A stretch of DNA of 64,000 bases from Copromyces sp. CBS 386.78 (GCA_030685235.1 MU839083.1:620001-684000), one strand, 5' to 3'. Positions 1 through 13,850 are shown, counted from the first letter of the stretch. Notes: generated by a model from the sequence alone, not told the origin. A program made the numbers and translations.

Positions 1-530
1 AATAATTAGAAGTTTTAAAACGTTTAAGGGGAAATTAGTTACGAAAATTCTTTCTTTTATTATTAAAGGAAGGATTCTTTATTCGGAAAGTATAATTTAG
101 TTAAATTTGTGCTATATTGCCCGAATCTTAACCGACGTTTCTTCCCTAATTCGACGGCCGGTTAGTATTTCCGGGAGAAATAACTTCTCCAAATTTAGAA
201 TTAATATTTATACTTAGGTTTCTAATATAATTTATAATTGGATATAAATACAAATCTAAATATTAGGGAGGGGGTTAAGAAACTAACTTTTTACTTATAT
301 TTATAAATTAAAATACCTTCCATTAAATATACAGCCAATCCTCTTTTTCATTATCTTCGCTATTATAAAGTTAAGCATAAACAAATTTAATATAAGCCTC
401 AAACTCTACGTAATCGGTAACAACCGGGAGGTCTAAATTACAAAGACTACAAACGGCCAGTTTCTGCCTAAATCGTATTAGGTAATCGATAAAGCCTTGT
501 CCGATATCGACCTGGGGCTTTTGTGGAGCC
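1..530 (-). pseudogene. Unrecognised RIP-degraded reading frame, cut by the window start
   Basis: On the minus strand a reading frame starting at an ATG near 530 (MAPQKPQVDIGQGF...) can be followed to the window edge if TAA/TAG codons are read as former Gln codons. The stops fall where CAA/CAG would be expected, which is the RIP pattern. I recognise no domain. The surrounding DNA is AT-rich and repeat-like, so this is probably part of a mobile element rather than a host gene. Confidence 0.35.
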
Positions 531-3190
531 ATAACTAGGAAGTATATCGTATAAGCGTATATATGCGAATACAACGGTAGGTACCTCTTCGGACGTTAAA
601 ATATAACTTGTACGTAACTTAAAACAGTCAAAGAAATATAACTTACGAATAATACACCAAAAAATCCCCAAACTACGTATCCATACGTAACAAACACTCA
701 ATAAAAAAAAGATATAGAATATCTAAATTTAGCATAGAAGGCTAGGGGGAACCAAGTTGTCCTAAGAAAGATCAGAAATTAGTAAAAGTAGTTACGAACA
801 ATTTTTATCGAAATATCTACGGCGGGACTTAACCTACGAAACAATTATAATAGAACGGCAAATAGTAATAATATAGTAACAATCGAATTAATTAATATTG
901 CGTAGTACCAGCAAATATAATAAACGAACGGCTTAATACGATAAACCTAAGTTCTAAACGTCGAATAAATAAGGCCTTCCTATAAGAATATAAAAGATAA
1001 TATTTATCCTTTATTACAAAGGGAATAAAAACCCTTCTAATATATATACTTAAGAAGGAATCTACGAACCGAATTTAATATCTACTTATAAGGTTGAACA
1101 AGCTAAAGTTACAGGGTAAGTACCGTAACTTTTAGATTAGTTCTATTAATTGTAGGCTGCCCGTAATTGCCTTATTACGTACTATTCTCAATATTTAAAT
1201 ACCCTTAAGTTACCCCTTCTAAATACTTAATAGTCTATATAATACTTTATAAGGCTCTAATTAAAAAGACGCTAGGTAATTAAAATACTAAGTAATTATA
1301 AGTACTACTCTTATACTATTAAAAAATTACTTGCTTACTATCTTACTTCTTTTAACCTTACCGAAATAAAAGTTTCGGCTAATTATATTTAACGCAAAAT
1401 AATATATATATTAATAGAAGATAGAAATAATAAATAATAAATAATTTTATTATAATAATACGTATAGTCTATAATTATACTTATATAATATTAAAGTAGT
1501 AGTAAAGTATAAAAAGACTCCCTCCCTCTTCCTCCCTCTTCTTTAACTAACGAAGAAGTAGCAAAACCAAATCTGAAAAGTACTAAGGAAGAAAATAAAA
1601 AAGGAAGAGCTATTAAAAGCCGAAATTATTAAGAAAATTAACTCACTTTCTAACCCTTAATAAAAAGTAGACTATAGAAGGAGTAGGGGGCTATATAATA
1701 AGGACCCTCTTTATATACCCGTCTAAAGCCGAAGAATAAAAAAATAAAGTAGAAAAGAAAATATAATAGGGTAACCGAAAAAAAGAATTACGGTTTTTTA
1801 AAATACTATATTTAGCTTTATAGTTAAAATATTCTCGCAGTTTCCATCTTAAACGCATATCCCTAAAATATATCGGCGATTTATTTCCTCATTTATTCTA
1901 GAGCATTATCTACGACTTCAGCTACTCTATAAAGGCCTAAATTTAAACCTTTTAAATTATTCGATAAAAATTAGCTCTAAGGCATTAACGGCTTTATTCT
2001 CTCTCTAAAACGTAGCAAGCGTATTAAATTATTCTAAGTTTATTCTTTAATACCCCCGCCCCGGTTTTAAGCATTACTAATATTAATACCCTTATTTTCT
2101 ATAACCTCCTTATTACTCGCCTTATTAGCATTGAAAATAAAATTAGTAAAATAAATATTCCCTTTACTTCCTCTTTCTAAAATTAAACAACGCTCTTTGC
2201 AAACGTAATTATATTTATTCGGGACTTAACTTTAAATATTAAAAAAGAAATATTTAAAATAACTATTACCATCCGTATCCTACAGGGCAAATAGAAGCGC
2301 TTTCCAAAGCTTAAACGGAAATTACTAATTCTACTAATAAAATTTAACCTAAATTTACGTTTCAATAAGCACTATAGTAATATATAAGGGTAAAGCCTCC
2401 GAAGAACGGGTTCGATTCACCTAAATAAGATAGGGGCGACTACCCTCCCCTCAATCATCGCACTGTCTTAAATATACGAAATTTAAAATACATACTAATC
2501 ATCCTAAACCACTTCTATAATAGTAACTTTACAACTATACCTCTTAACTATCATCGCAATTATATAAAACCACTTGAACGACCGAATTACTAATTTCAAT
2601 TACTTATATCATTTTAAAATATAGCTTAATAGTATAGTAGTTTACTAACGCCGTAACAACTTCTTCAATTCTTCGGAATATATTTTATAAAAGACTTATA
2701 AGAAAAATGTAGGTAGAAGATAAAAAATAGAACGGTAATTTTTAATTTATAGTAATTAGAAGAAGAAGAAAAGACAGAACTAGGAATAAATACAAGAGTA
2801 GAACCCTTAGAAATCGGCTAAGCCCACTCCTATTTTAAGAAACGCTCCGTTATACCCACTACCTACAAAAATAAAAGTTATTGAAGAGAAAAGGGAAGGA
2901 GGCTAAAAAATCTACTATTATTATTATCCTTAAGGTTTCTCTTATTCTCTAAAATATAGTAAGCGTATTAAATTAGTCCAAATTAATTGGAAGTATCAAA
3001 TTTTAAAATTTATTAATAGGGCGTTTCACGGGTATATAACCAGTAGAATAGCACAGGATTATATTACAGAATATACCTAAGTACCTCTGCCATAACTAAC
3101 TATATATACTTCCTTAAGGAATTAAAATACCAACTTCAATTATATAATACTAGTTTATTTATTAATTTAATTCTTCGGCTATAAGTTAAG
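531..3190. repeat. AT-rich RIP-degraded DNA, no identifiable gene
   Basis: Heavily TpA-rich sequence without an open frame of meaningful length on either strand. A pyrimidine-rich fragment at 1490-1550 (CTCCCTCCCTCTTCC-type) resembles parts of the copies at 4160-4430 and 9890-10150. The stretch 2555-2656 recurs in direct orientation at about 12200-12306. This is probably remnants of several transposons; none could be classified. Confidence 0.6.
2555..2656 (+). repeat. Dispersed repeat, copy 1 (pair with 12200-12306)
   Basis: Shares an approximately 100-bp colinear alignment with 12200-12306 (for example AATTACTAATTT, TTACTTATATC and TAGTTTACTA blocks in the same order), with differences mostly of transition type. 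The two copies are direct repeats about 9.6 kb apart. The element type is unknown. Confidence 0.6.
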
Positions 3191-3203
3191 TAAAGGGGGG
3201 GGG

Positions 3204-3345
3204 GGGGTTAGAACGCTAATTAACCTTAAATTAATCTTCGTTTATAGTTACTAACAATAACTAAAGTTTATTACGCTACGAAAACCTATTTTCTATCTCT
3301 CTCCATCTATTCTTATACTTCTATCCAGTACTACTAACATCGCTA
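3204..3345 (+). repeat. Pyrimidine-rich dispersed repeat, copy A
   Basis: Begins immediately after a 13-base G run (about 3196-3208). It matches 4170-4300 in direct orientation and 9990-10130 in inverted orientation through the blocks GAACGCTAATT..CC, TTTATTACGCTA, and CTATCTCTCTC.GTCTATTCTTA. Because copy C abuts the end of a Copia RNase H frame, these may be LTR fragments, but no target duplication could be found. Confidence 0.55.
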
Positions 3346-4160
3346 ATAAAATTCTTACCCTTATAATAAAATTACTATAATTACGAAGTAGGGGCAGGAA
3401 AAGTATTTTCCCCCTTCACAATAGAAGTAACGATAGCAGGTAGCTTCTCCTCCTTCATTTTTATCTTCTCCTCCTTCTCTACTAAAACTTCCATTCCCCT
3501 ACAATTCTAGAAGGACAACCGGCGTTTGAAGACTGTTCTTTAGCCATAGTCCTGTCGCTACATTGCTCTTAGTATCCCGTATTAAGGTCGATCTTGGCTC
3601 TTAGGCAATAGTACCAATACAACGAGCCGTTCATAGTCACTATAAGAATACAACACATCTATTAACACCTTCTCTTACTTTATAGGCTCGAAGTATCATA
3701 TCCTACCCGAAGCCCTACTCTATACTACAAACTATAGTAACGAAGGCCTATATAAACTTCCTGGTCATTCCGCTAATTTAATAAGCTTAACTAAATTTTA
3801 TCCCCCTCCTTCGGACTAATTACTCTACCTCCGCTGACGGCTTCGTACTAAGAGTATAAACGTCTTTAACCATAGTAAATTAGCATCTAAAAAACCCTTT
3901 CGGTCATCTATACTATATTAATACTATTATCTATAATAATTATCATACAAACGCTCGCAAATATTAGATAATTGTACTATCGGAAGAGATATAAAGTTGG
4001 CTAAAAGTTGCATTAGCGTCGACATAACTTGGGATAGGGCTCTAACGACAAATATCCTACTACCATATCTAAATAATCTAGGTTTCTCTCTCCTTTCTTT
4101 TTTATTTAGAAGACGCCTTCTCTAATGACTTACCTAGCAATCACCTATAACCAACTTAAG
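3346..4160. repeat. AT-rich spacer, moderately RIP-affected, no gene
   Basis: Between two copies of the pyrimidine-rich repeat. Parts of 3490-3720 look less TpA-enriched than the surroundings. No reading frame or domain could be supported. Confidence 0.4.
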
Positions 4161-4430
4161 GAAGGCTCTTAATTTAGAACGCTAATTGGCCTCAAACTAA
4201 TCTTCATTTGTAGTCACTAACAATAACCAAGGTTTATTACGCTACAAAAGCCTCTTTTCTATCTCTCTCTGTCTATTCTTATACCTCTATCCGCAACCCC
4301 CTATCTTCTTCCTCCCTCTTCCTCTCTCTTCCTCAAGCAGCGTTAAAGCACAAAAAGACTCTCCCTCCCTCTTCCTCCCTCTTTCTCTTTATTACGCCCC
4401 AAAAGCCTCTTTTCTATCTCTCTCCTCCAA
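4161..4430 (+). repeat. Pyrimidine-rich dispersed repeat, copy B (with internal duplication)
   Basis: The best-preserved plus-strand copy. It matches the reverse complement of 9890-10150 almost end to end, including the run GGAAGGCTCT then GAACGCTAATTGGCC and the CTCCCTCCCTCTTCC tract. The block TTATTACGC..AAAAGCCTCTTTT occurs twice, near 4230 and 4388, so the copy carries an internal duplication. It is a candidate LTR or other terminal repeat. Confidence 0.6.
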
Positions 4431-4559
4431 AAAACTAAAAAATACAAAAGGGCAACCCTATCCGCTTAAAGCCTCCCGAATCTCCCTCCCTCTTCCTTAC
4501 TCTTTTTCTAACTTATTCTTACTCTTCCTCTCTCTATCTTCCTTCATCTATTATTATAG

Positions 4560-5960
4560 CAACTCGTCAACTAACTAATATTTACAAACTACGGACTAAA
4601 ATCAATTAACAAAATTCAATCCCAACTAAATACCGCAATCTATTAAAGGATCGTCTGGTCATTACGTATAGTAAATTTAAACGCTAGGGTAGAAGCGAAA
4701 AGAATTAACCGTATAAAGATATTAATAAACGCTCTAACGAAAAGAGAACATACAAATTCTACTTCGATATATTAAATAAAAATCCTCAAATCTTTATACC
4801 TTTCCTACTAATCATTAATACAAATACCGCTTACATTAAATTCAACTTAGAACTCTTTCGTTAAAACCATAACCAAAAAGTCAAAATTTACTTCAGTAAC
4901 GCAAACAAAGTCATCTTTAAAAATATCGTCAAACAGCATAAGATCGGGGGTAATATAACCTTCCGGAAACTAATACACGCCCTCTTCCCTACAACACCGA
5001 AAACGGCGACAGCCGTAGAAGGCAAGCCCACTACCATAGCCGACGACCCCAAGCTATCTACAATACCGAGAACGGCGACGGCCGTAAACGGCGGCCCTAC
5101 TACTATAACCGACGGCCCTACTACTATAACCTACGGCCCCAAGCTATAGCGCTTTAACAAGCCGCATTTAAATATCGTCCGCAGCCAATTTACCGTCAGT
5201 ATATTCGAAGCTATTTGTAAAGCTCTAACTAAATATAAGAATATCGAATTTTCAACTCCGACAACGACCGGATTAATATAAATAGACTTTCCTTCCGGGG
5301 ATAAAGAAAATTACATCCTATAATTAAATATCGAAGACGTTGACCTTTTTAAGAAGGTCCTATTCCCCGCGGGTTACCAAATATAAAAGTCGGGCTATAA
5401 CAATAAGTATACATCTAGAAGGAGTAAAAACATATTAGCGGGGTAAACTAATTATAGAAGTACTTATATAAGTAACGATAATTATTATAGCTTCTAAAGG
5501 GTATATTACACAGCTATTACCTTAATATTCGGTTTGCAACTTTACGAAATAATCGATACGAGCCGGCTACGGACGTAGGAAAAGGAAACGGCCGGGCTAA
5601 CTAATATAACGGACTATATTACAATAAAAGTATATATAACCGACGAATTATACTATAATACCCTACGTCTCTATTTCGAATTCCTACGAAGGGTCCGGAT
5701 TGCGCAACGACTCTTCGCCATCCCAAATACGAACTATATTTAAGCTAATAACGGCATTATAACAATACACTTCTATTTCCCCAAAATCAAGTACAATTCT
5801 ACATTCGCAAGGACAATTATCTCCCTACTACCTATAATTATCTAGATAACTTTACCGCTAGGATTCTAAAAAGTCGCAGTAAATCAAAATATTACTTATA
5901 ACAATAGTAAAATTAAAAAAATAAAGAAAGGAGAAAGGTAGCGTTTAATTTCCATTTCTT
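4560..5960 (+). pseudogene. Unrecognised RIP-degraded reading frame
   Basis: From about 4985 to 5940 one plus-strand frame is continuous apart from a handful of TAA/TAG codons, again consistent with CAA/CAG changed by RIP. The interior includes a short direct repeat around 5095-5145 (GGCCCTACTACTATAACC, twice). The conceptual protein is rich in Ile/Tyr/Asn as expected after RIP; no known domain is recognised. It might be a transposon accessory protein or a degraded duplicated host gene. Confidence 0.4.
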
Positions 5961-8900
5961 AGTAGGGGCCTATAGGAAAACTTTTTAAAATTACTATAAA
6001 ATAAACTATAAAACCTATCTTCTAAACAAATAATTTAATATCAATCCTGAATATTATATATTATACTATCCGTAAACGCTTATTATCGAATATATTCAAA
6101 GATATATTACCGTATCTAACTTCAATTAAATTAAAAAAGGGAAGACCCAATTTAACTACTAAATTATAATTAATAATATTAATATTAAACCTTTAATTAG
6201 CCTATATAGTTCGCTCTAACTTATATAAAAATTATTTATTCCTAACTTTATAAAATAGAATACTATCGAAATAAAAGGCTTTTTTACGTCTTCGTAGTTT
6301 AGGGTTAATATATTTTCGTAATTCAAAACTAATATATTTAAAAACTTATTTTTAATTAAGCGTTCAATACTAAGCAAGTTAATAAACTCAGTAGAATAAG
6401 ACTCCATATACTTTTTCGCAGCTCTAATTTCCCTCTTAAGGATTCGGGTACTAAGTATACGAATATTCTTAGCACTATCCGAATAATATTATAAAAATTC
6501 TATTATTATAAAGTAAATAATAGTCCAATTAAATAGAGCTTTATAATTAAAAGGGCCTTCTCCCTTCGTACTATAATTATATTTCCCCGGTTAATTTAAT
6601 ATAAGGCATTCAAAGCCTGAAGGTCCTATCGATGTTAGACGTTCGGGTTCAATATAATAAGCGTCGTATAAACGTATTAAACCTACTTCTATATAAGAAA
6701 TTATAATCCGAGATTTATACTCTCTATTCAACTCTCCCTTCTAAATTTAATTAATTAAATTCATTATATCTATTTCGCGATAGTCTATTGTTAAAATAGA
6801 AATAAACTAATAAAACGTATATATAAAAGTATAAACGCTTTTTTCATAAAAACTTATTATTAGCCGTAATACTTCTACTAAATTACTATCCTTATATTCC
6901 GATAAATATTCCGAAATACTTTAATCATTTTTACAAATACTTATATAACGTAATTAAAAATACCCAAATCCATATTCTATAATATAACTAACTTACTTTA
7001 TTACTCTAAACCCCTTTCTCCCTAACCCAGCACTAAACGTACAGGTTTATATCCCCTCTTCATTTACATAACGTCTTACCCCTCGCAAAATTCTATTTAA
7101 ACCCCTCCTACTCTATACTACCCGCCTTCGCCCTTTTAAATACTACTACAAAATCCTCTACCTACAATCTATTTATCTCTCTAATTCCAATTAGTATTAA
7201 TTCTACTATAAGTTAAGCGAATATTATTATTTTTTCTAACCCTATTTATTCTAATAAATTCTTATCTTCGTATAACTCGTAGAATAAATACCCGTATCTA
7301 ATACTGTAGAAACGTAAAATTAAACCCCTTTACTCAATAATTATAATAATAAAAACGTTATTTATAAATTTATACCTCCCCTCTAAGCTCACTATATCTC
7401 TTCCGTTTAAAGCTAGGTCTAAATTATAAAACTATAATATAAATAAATTTTCGTACTTCGCTAAATTATATAAATAATTAATTTATATCGCCCTAACTAT
7501 CTTTTCCGTATCTTTATAAGCCTTCTTTATAGCGTTAATAATAAATCCCGTATTATAATATGTATTTAATTCAGCGAAATAAAAATATTTAACTAATAAT
7601 ATCCCATTTAAATTCGTAATATCGAATAAGAACCTTCGCGTATTGTAAAATACTATTATAACTATTTTGTAATCGGGAAGTAGCTAATAAAAAAATGTAG
7701 CGCCGATTATATTACTACTATAATATAAAGCAAAATATTTTTTACTTTCGCTTAAGTCGGTAAACGGGGGTTTTTCAATTTTAATATTAATATTAACGAT
7801 GTAAAATTCGAATTTAGTAATCAAAAAAGAATAATCCAAATTATCGCCGTAAATCTTATTCTAAATAATACTTTCTAATTGTCTAGTATTATTACCGTCT
7901 ACGCCTAACTATCGTAATTTAAGTAAAGCGTTCCGCTCTTCGGGGGTCATTAGTATAATAATAATATTCTAACTGCTAATATAAATATATATACTATTAA
8001 ATAAATTAAGGGAAAGTCTATTCTCTATATAATCGAAGAAATAGTTTATACCGTATTTAAGAGGCGTATTAAAGTAATCTAAATATAAAAATAAATTACT
8101 ATCCTACTCTTCTCGTCTTTAATTATAAATATTTATAATTTTATTATAAAATTTAAAAAGGTCGGAAATAATAAACGTAATACCTACTACGGTAGCAAAT
8201 AATAACGGCCTTATATAACTGGTATTTAAAGCTTAAAATAGGGGAATTTTAACGGATTATAAACTATAACCGTAATATTTATCGAAGTATTCTACAACTT
8301 TCGTCCTAGAAATTACCCCGTCTAAATCTATATATTATTAGAGATTAAATAAAATACCTATTATTTAAACCGAATACGATTTAGCAAACGTTTTCGACAT
8401 ATTATTTCTCTTAGCTTTTATTAACCCGACAAAAGTATTGTACATCCTAAGTAATTTAAAAACTTTTTTATAAACAAATTCCGCCTAAAAATTCCTAATC
8501 TTTCTCTCAATAATTATAATTAACAAAGTAAAATACTCGTTAAAATAATTCTAATTATAAACGAATACTTCGTAAGACGTATAAATATTATTGATTAAAA
8601 GATATTAAAGTAAGAATATAATAGAATTTATTATTTACAATAATATATCGCCATCGGGGCTCTCCTAAAAATTCGTTAACTATTAGAATAAAGAGCGGAG
8701 GTCTAATAGGTCGGTAATAGTAAACTCCTAATTAATATATATATTTAATATACTGGGACTGCTTCTAAATTCTGGTAAAATTATTAAAATTAAAGTATTA
8801 AATTTGAACTAGTACTTTAAAAAATTATTTATTAGAATACTTATTACTATAAAAATAATTAGCTTTAATATAAATAAAATAAGGTAAATAATTTCTTAGT

Positions 8901-9750
8901 CCGGAAGTGCGGATATTCTTAAACTTTTAGCCCTTATATTAAGGAAATTTTATTATTTATAGCGTAGGACTCCTATTAAAGTACTTATACTCCTGGAATT
9001 TTAAAATAATTTATTGAAAGTTAATTTAATAAGGGTTAAAATCTCCTTTACCAATAATACGCTTTAAAAGAGCGAAGGCTATTTAAAAAAATAGTTAAAT
9101 AATTAATATTATTAATAAAAATACTTATTGTTAATATTATAAGTAAAAAATAAAAAAAGATAAAACTTACCTAAATACCGCCGTATATAATCGGTAAAAA
9201 TATTAAAACCCTATATAAAAACGTTAATAGGGAAAAGAAAAATTAGTCTTAGAATAAAACTTTCAATTATTAATCTTTTAGAAACTTAAATAATTCTTAA
9301 GATGGGGCGGATCAACTAATTAATAGAATTAATATAAAGTTTATATAATTAAAATTATAAGGAAGAATAATTAAAAATAAAGCGGGAAGGATACCAATTC
9401 TTTATATCTACAATCTATAAATAATTACCGCTTATTCTTATTTAATTAGAATATATCTAAACGTAGGAATTATATTTAATATATTCTACCTAATAACCCC
9501 TAAATTATCCTTCGATCGGCTATATATTATTTATATAAATTTAGGGTAGTAAATAACTCTATTAATAAAATAATAACTAATAATAAAATTAGTAAAAATT
9601 ACGCCTATTCCTATTAATAATTTATATTATCTATTTACGGAACTACCTAAGTAGTCTATACACAATATTTATAATTTTATTATAAACGAAGTAATATAAA
9701 AGGAAGGAAGAGGAAGAAAATTAGGATTTAAAGGTACAATAGTTTTCTAT
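5961..9750 (-). pseudogene. Long unrecognised RIP-degraded frame(s)
   Basis: On the minus strand, long segments (for example 8460 to about 7500, and 6410-6216 starting MESYSTEFINLL) stay in frame if RIP stops are read through, suggesting a former protein of many hundreds of residues. The strongest uninterrupted piece contains TPEERNALLKLR near 7950. I could not assign it to a transposase, integrase, reverse transcriptase or recombinase family. It is probably one or two elements; boundaries are not visible. Confidence 0.35.
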
Positions 9751-9889
9751 ATCCTTTTAACAGCTCTTAAATCCTTTATTAACTACTATTCTATACGCTA
9801 ACTCTCATCGATTTAATTTAAAAAAAAAAATTTATATATATAAGCTAACTAACGAAATACTATAATAATAAATAAAGGAAGATAGAGAG

Positions 9890-10150
9890 AAAAAAAGTAA
9901 AAATATATTAGAAAAAGAGGGAGGAAGAGGGAGGAAGAGGGAGGGAGAGTCTTCTTATACTTTAATGCTACCTCAAGAAGAGGGAGGAAGAAGGAGGAAG
10001 AAAATAAGGGTTTACAGATAGAAGCATAAGAATAGACGGAGAAAGACAGAAAAGAGGCTTTTATAGCGTAATAAACTCTGGTTATTATCAATAACCACAA
10101 ATAAAGACCAGTTTAAGGCCAATCAGCGTTCCAAATCGAGAGCCTTCCCC
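9890..10150 (-). repeat. Pyrimidine-rich dispersed repeat, copy C
   Basis: Inverted relative to copies A and B and the least RIP-mutated of the three (it keeps GCTGATTGGCC and AACCAGAGTTTATTACG on the minus strand). It follows directly after a Copia RNase H frame on the same strand, the position expected for a 3' LTR, although the RNase H domain stops early there. No matching 5' copy was found upstream of that Copia frame. Confidence 0.6.
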
Positions 10151-12060
10151 GAGCTGGTTACAAGTAATTGCCAGGAAAATACCATATAACCACCTTTCAA
10201 ATAGCGCGTAAATTTCTTATTGGCAAATAAGGCGTCCGTATGTATTCGAAGACGCAAATTAATAACGTTATCGTTACTTAAAGACGGCTTTCTACCTAGA
10301 AAGATACTAAGCTCAACCGTATAGATAAAATAGCGGAAAAAGTACTTTATTAACTTAAAATAGCGATTATAAGTTTAGTATTACCTTCGTATAATTGATT
10401 TACCGTATAAGTAATATTAAATTTAATACTTATTAAAAAATAATTAACCGAGCCTATCTTTTTTAAATAGGGCTTCCCTTCGTTAAGGAATAAATTACTA
10501 TCTTCCAAAACGAAATTAAGTAACTAAAGAAATTTAATACTATAAAGACCCTTATACCTAAACTTAAATATTAATAATTTAATATATCGTTTTTATATTA
10601 TAAAAATTGGACGTTGTAAGCGATTCCGAATAATTTTATAGCCTAAGAACGTTTTAACTTCTCCTAAGTATTTTATCTTAAAGTATTAAGTAAACTTCTT
10701 ACTAATTTCGTTAATAATATTAATAATTTTTATTATAATAAAGAAATCGTCTATATATAAGACAATTATTATACCAAACTTATTATTACGGAAGAAACAA
10801 TAGTCTGTACTAAGTAGCTCGAATCTACACTTCTTTATAACAGGAATAAAATTTTTAAATTAATATAAAAGGCTACGTTTAAAGCCGTAAAATATTCGTT
10901 ATAATTAATAAATTATATTATAGCCTTTTTTAAAGCTAATTAATTATTGAATGTAGTAAATATCGTCGGGTAGAATAAGCGCATTAAAAAAGGTTATATT
11001 AAAATCGAACTAATAATATTCCAAATTTAAGGTAGCTATAAAAGCGAAGAAAGTTCGAATACTAACGCTATTTATTATAGCCGCATAAACATTTTAAAAA
11101 TCCCAAGCTCCGTCTTCAAAATTACCGTATACTACCTATTTTATTCAAATAATAAATTTATAAATATATAAATCTATCTTTTTATTATATACCTATTTTC
11201 TTAGTAAAACCTTTATACTATCTTTCTTTTTAATAAGGAAATATACTTCTTAATCTTCTAAGGATTAGACCGGGCGCTTTATCGCTAGAAACTATTACTT
11301 TTCGTAATTAACTAAATACTAGGCTTAATAATAATTCTTCGGAATATTAAATTTATTAAAACATTGAAGATTATTATCGACTTTAATAAAAATAAAGTAA
11401 ATAACCTAAAGTAGAATAATACGTAGTTTATTAATACTATAATAAAAGACTAGAAGAAAATAAGTTTTAAATAGGGAATTACCGTAAAAGAATACCAACT
11501 TCTTAATATTATTAATAATTTACTCCTAACTATATTTAAAACCTTTAAATTTCTATACAGTAGTTCGTCGAAGTCGAAAAGAAACTTATTAAAATTATAC
11601 CGATTACTCTACTATATCCTCTCCAAGGGTAGGGGAAGGGAAAAGGATATTAATAGAGGAAGGGGAAGACGGAAGAATTTAGGGTCGAACTACCGAAACG
11701 GCTATTATACCCAAATTTAATAAATCTTCTAACAAAGGTATTCTTCTAAAAGAATAGGAGCCTCTCTTTCTAAATCTTTATAATCCTCGTCGTCTATTTA
11801 AACGATAACTTCTTCAACGGGTTTAATAGAAGGAATCGCTATCTCAATAGTAGTCTTCTTAAACTAGGCTTAAGTACCTCTATACGGCTACGTAGCCCTA
11901 TATACCGCCGGAAACCCAAAAATAGCTATATTCGCAAAGGCCGGTATAATACTACCGGCCGTACCGCTTTAACTAAAGCTATATTTATAAATTAGAATAG
12001 GGTCCGTCTTTAAGAACGTAATTTAAAATTTTTTAAAGTCGTTCCTTCTTATCTTCTTCC
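10150..12060 (-). pseudogene. Truncated Ty1/Copia polyprotein relic (RT and part of RNase H)
   Basis: The minus-strand conceptual translation shows Copia reverse transcriptase blocks in order. A region resembling the FNALL.PDD.YY..QP block lies near 10980, a YGFKRSLL block (Copia YGLKQS) near 10870, and the catalytic LYIDDFF (YVDD box) at about 10746-10757. The start of the RNase H region follows, ending near GGYMVF at about 10170. The frame carries many TAA/TAG stops and Leu/Pro to Ile/Tyr type changes consistent with RIP. The RNase H domain is cut short by copy C of the pyrimidine-rich repeat. Integrase and gag cannot be recognised upstream. The family is clear; the boundaries are not. Confidence 0.75.
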
Positions 12061-13842
12061 CTTAATATCGTACCTTCCCTTTATAATTAATAAAAAATAA
12101 TATTTTCCCTAAGAAATAACTTTTAAAACTAATTAATTACTTTAATAATTAAATAATTAATATTAATTATTATAGAATATATTCGGGTACTTCTTTCGGG
12201 ATAATTATATAAAATTATTTAAGCGGCCAAATTACTAATTTTAGTTACTTATATCCTTTTATGAAAATATAGCCTAATTAATATAGTAATTTACTACCGC
12301 CGTAATATTTACTTACTATATTAACTTTTTACTAATTAAATGAATTTCTATAATAATTCTAGCTTAGCTAGAACTAAGGTTAGGGTTCGGTAAGCCCAGT
12401 ACTTTAAATATATATTTAATTATAAATACCGCTACGCAAACCCTTTTAATAGATAATAAGCCCGTATATTAATAACTCTTAAAATTCTAATCGCAGCGGA
12501 TCTTATATACTACTAAATAAACAAATATAATAAAACTATAATACAATTACGGTCCCTCCTATTTAACTACTAATTCCTATTCCTTCCTATCTATCCGGAC
12601 TGAAAAAAATCCTTCTAATACCATCGTACGACTACCCTAATAATATTTTCGCTCTTTCTTCCTTTAACTACTACCGAATTCAAATAAATTACTTATTAAA
12701 GATTTCCTCCAACCCTAACTCTACTTTAATTTATACTCCTTCGGAATAAAGGAAGGGGGAAGGGTATAAATCCCCTTCCTTCTTTTTCTCCTTCTTTGGT
12801 TTTTTTCCCAACTTCTTACTTATATTTTAAAATAGCCGCTATTACTACTTATAATATAAAATTGTAAATAATACTATTCCCTATTTTATTTTCTTAATAT
12901 CCGCGCTAATTAATATATACTTTCAAATTAAATATATATTAAAATTATTATAAACGCTCCTATTAATTTATATTATTTTTTAATATTCTTCCTTTTACTT
13001 TTTATTTATTTATACCGGTAATTTATAATCGTAATACTATACTACTTACAACTTCCGTATATATAATTTTTATCCGCATTACCCTCTATCCTATTACCTA
13101 CTTTTATTCCTCCCTTTTTAAAATTTATTTTACTATCTGGAATATAAATTTCGAATACGAAGAATTAATTATTAACTTTAAATCTCCTATTTCAATTTCC
13201 TACTTTCTATATTTATCTTTTAATAACATATATAAATACTTTTTAATTCTACGGTTTAAACTATATTATATTTTAATAATAAAAAAAATCTATATTTTAT
13301 ACACTATTTTCCTCTAGAGCGTTATTATTACTTAGAATTTACTTTATATTTATTGTAATATAATTTACGTATTTAAATACTTTATTAATTATTCTATACA
13401 ACTTCGTATTACATTTTTAAATTACATTTTACCCGAATTCTTATTTCTACTACTTTATACTATAGCTAATATTATTGTAATATATTATAATACCCTTCCT
13501 TCTTTAAAGTATTTTATTATTATTAACTTTAACTTTTTATTTTTCGGAAGTAGAATTAACGTTATTATCGATTATATCGGTATTACCCTTAAATAATATT
13601 ATATAATACATTTTTAGATTAGTATTATCGTCCTTATTAAAGTTTTTATCTATATTATACTTCAATTAGAAATCGGAAGTTTGGTCCCTATATAACTATC
13701 GGATATTATTCTTATATTACTTTTTATTTTACTATATCTAACCTTTATTATTTATTTTATTTTAAAATATTTATTTCATATATTTCCCTCCTATACTTTC
13801 GCTTTATACTTTTATACCCTAACTGCTTTATTAATATTATTA
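12061..13842. repeat. AT-rich RIP-degraded DNA, no identifiable gene
   Basis: Contains the second copy (12200-12306) of the 2555-2656 repeat and a short perfect palindrome near 12358-12374 (TTCTAGCTTAGCTAGAA) followed by TTAGGGTT. From about 13060 a plus-strand frame is nearly stop-free for some 700 bases, but its composition is hydrophobic Ile/Leu/Tyr and no domain is recognised. Confidence 0.5.
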
Positions 13843-13850
13843 TATTTTAA

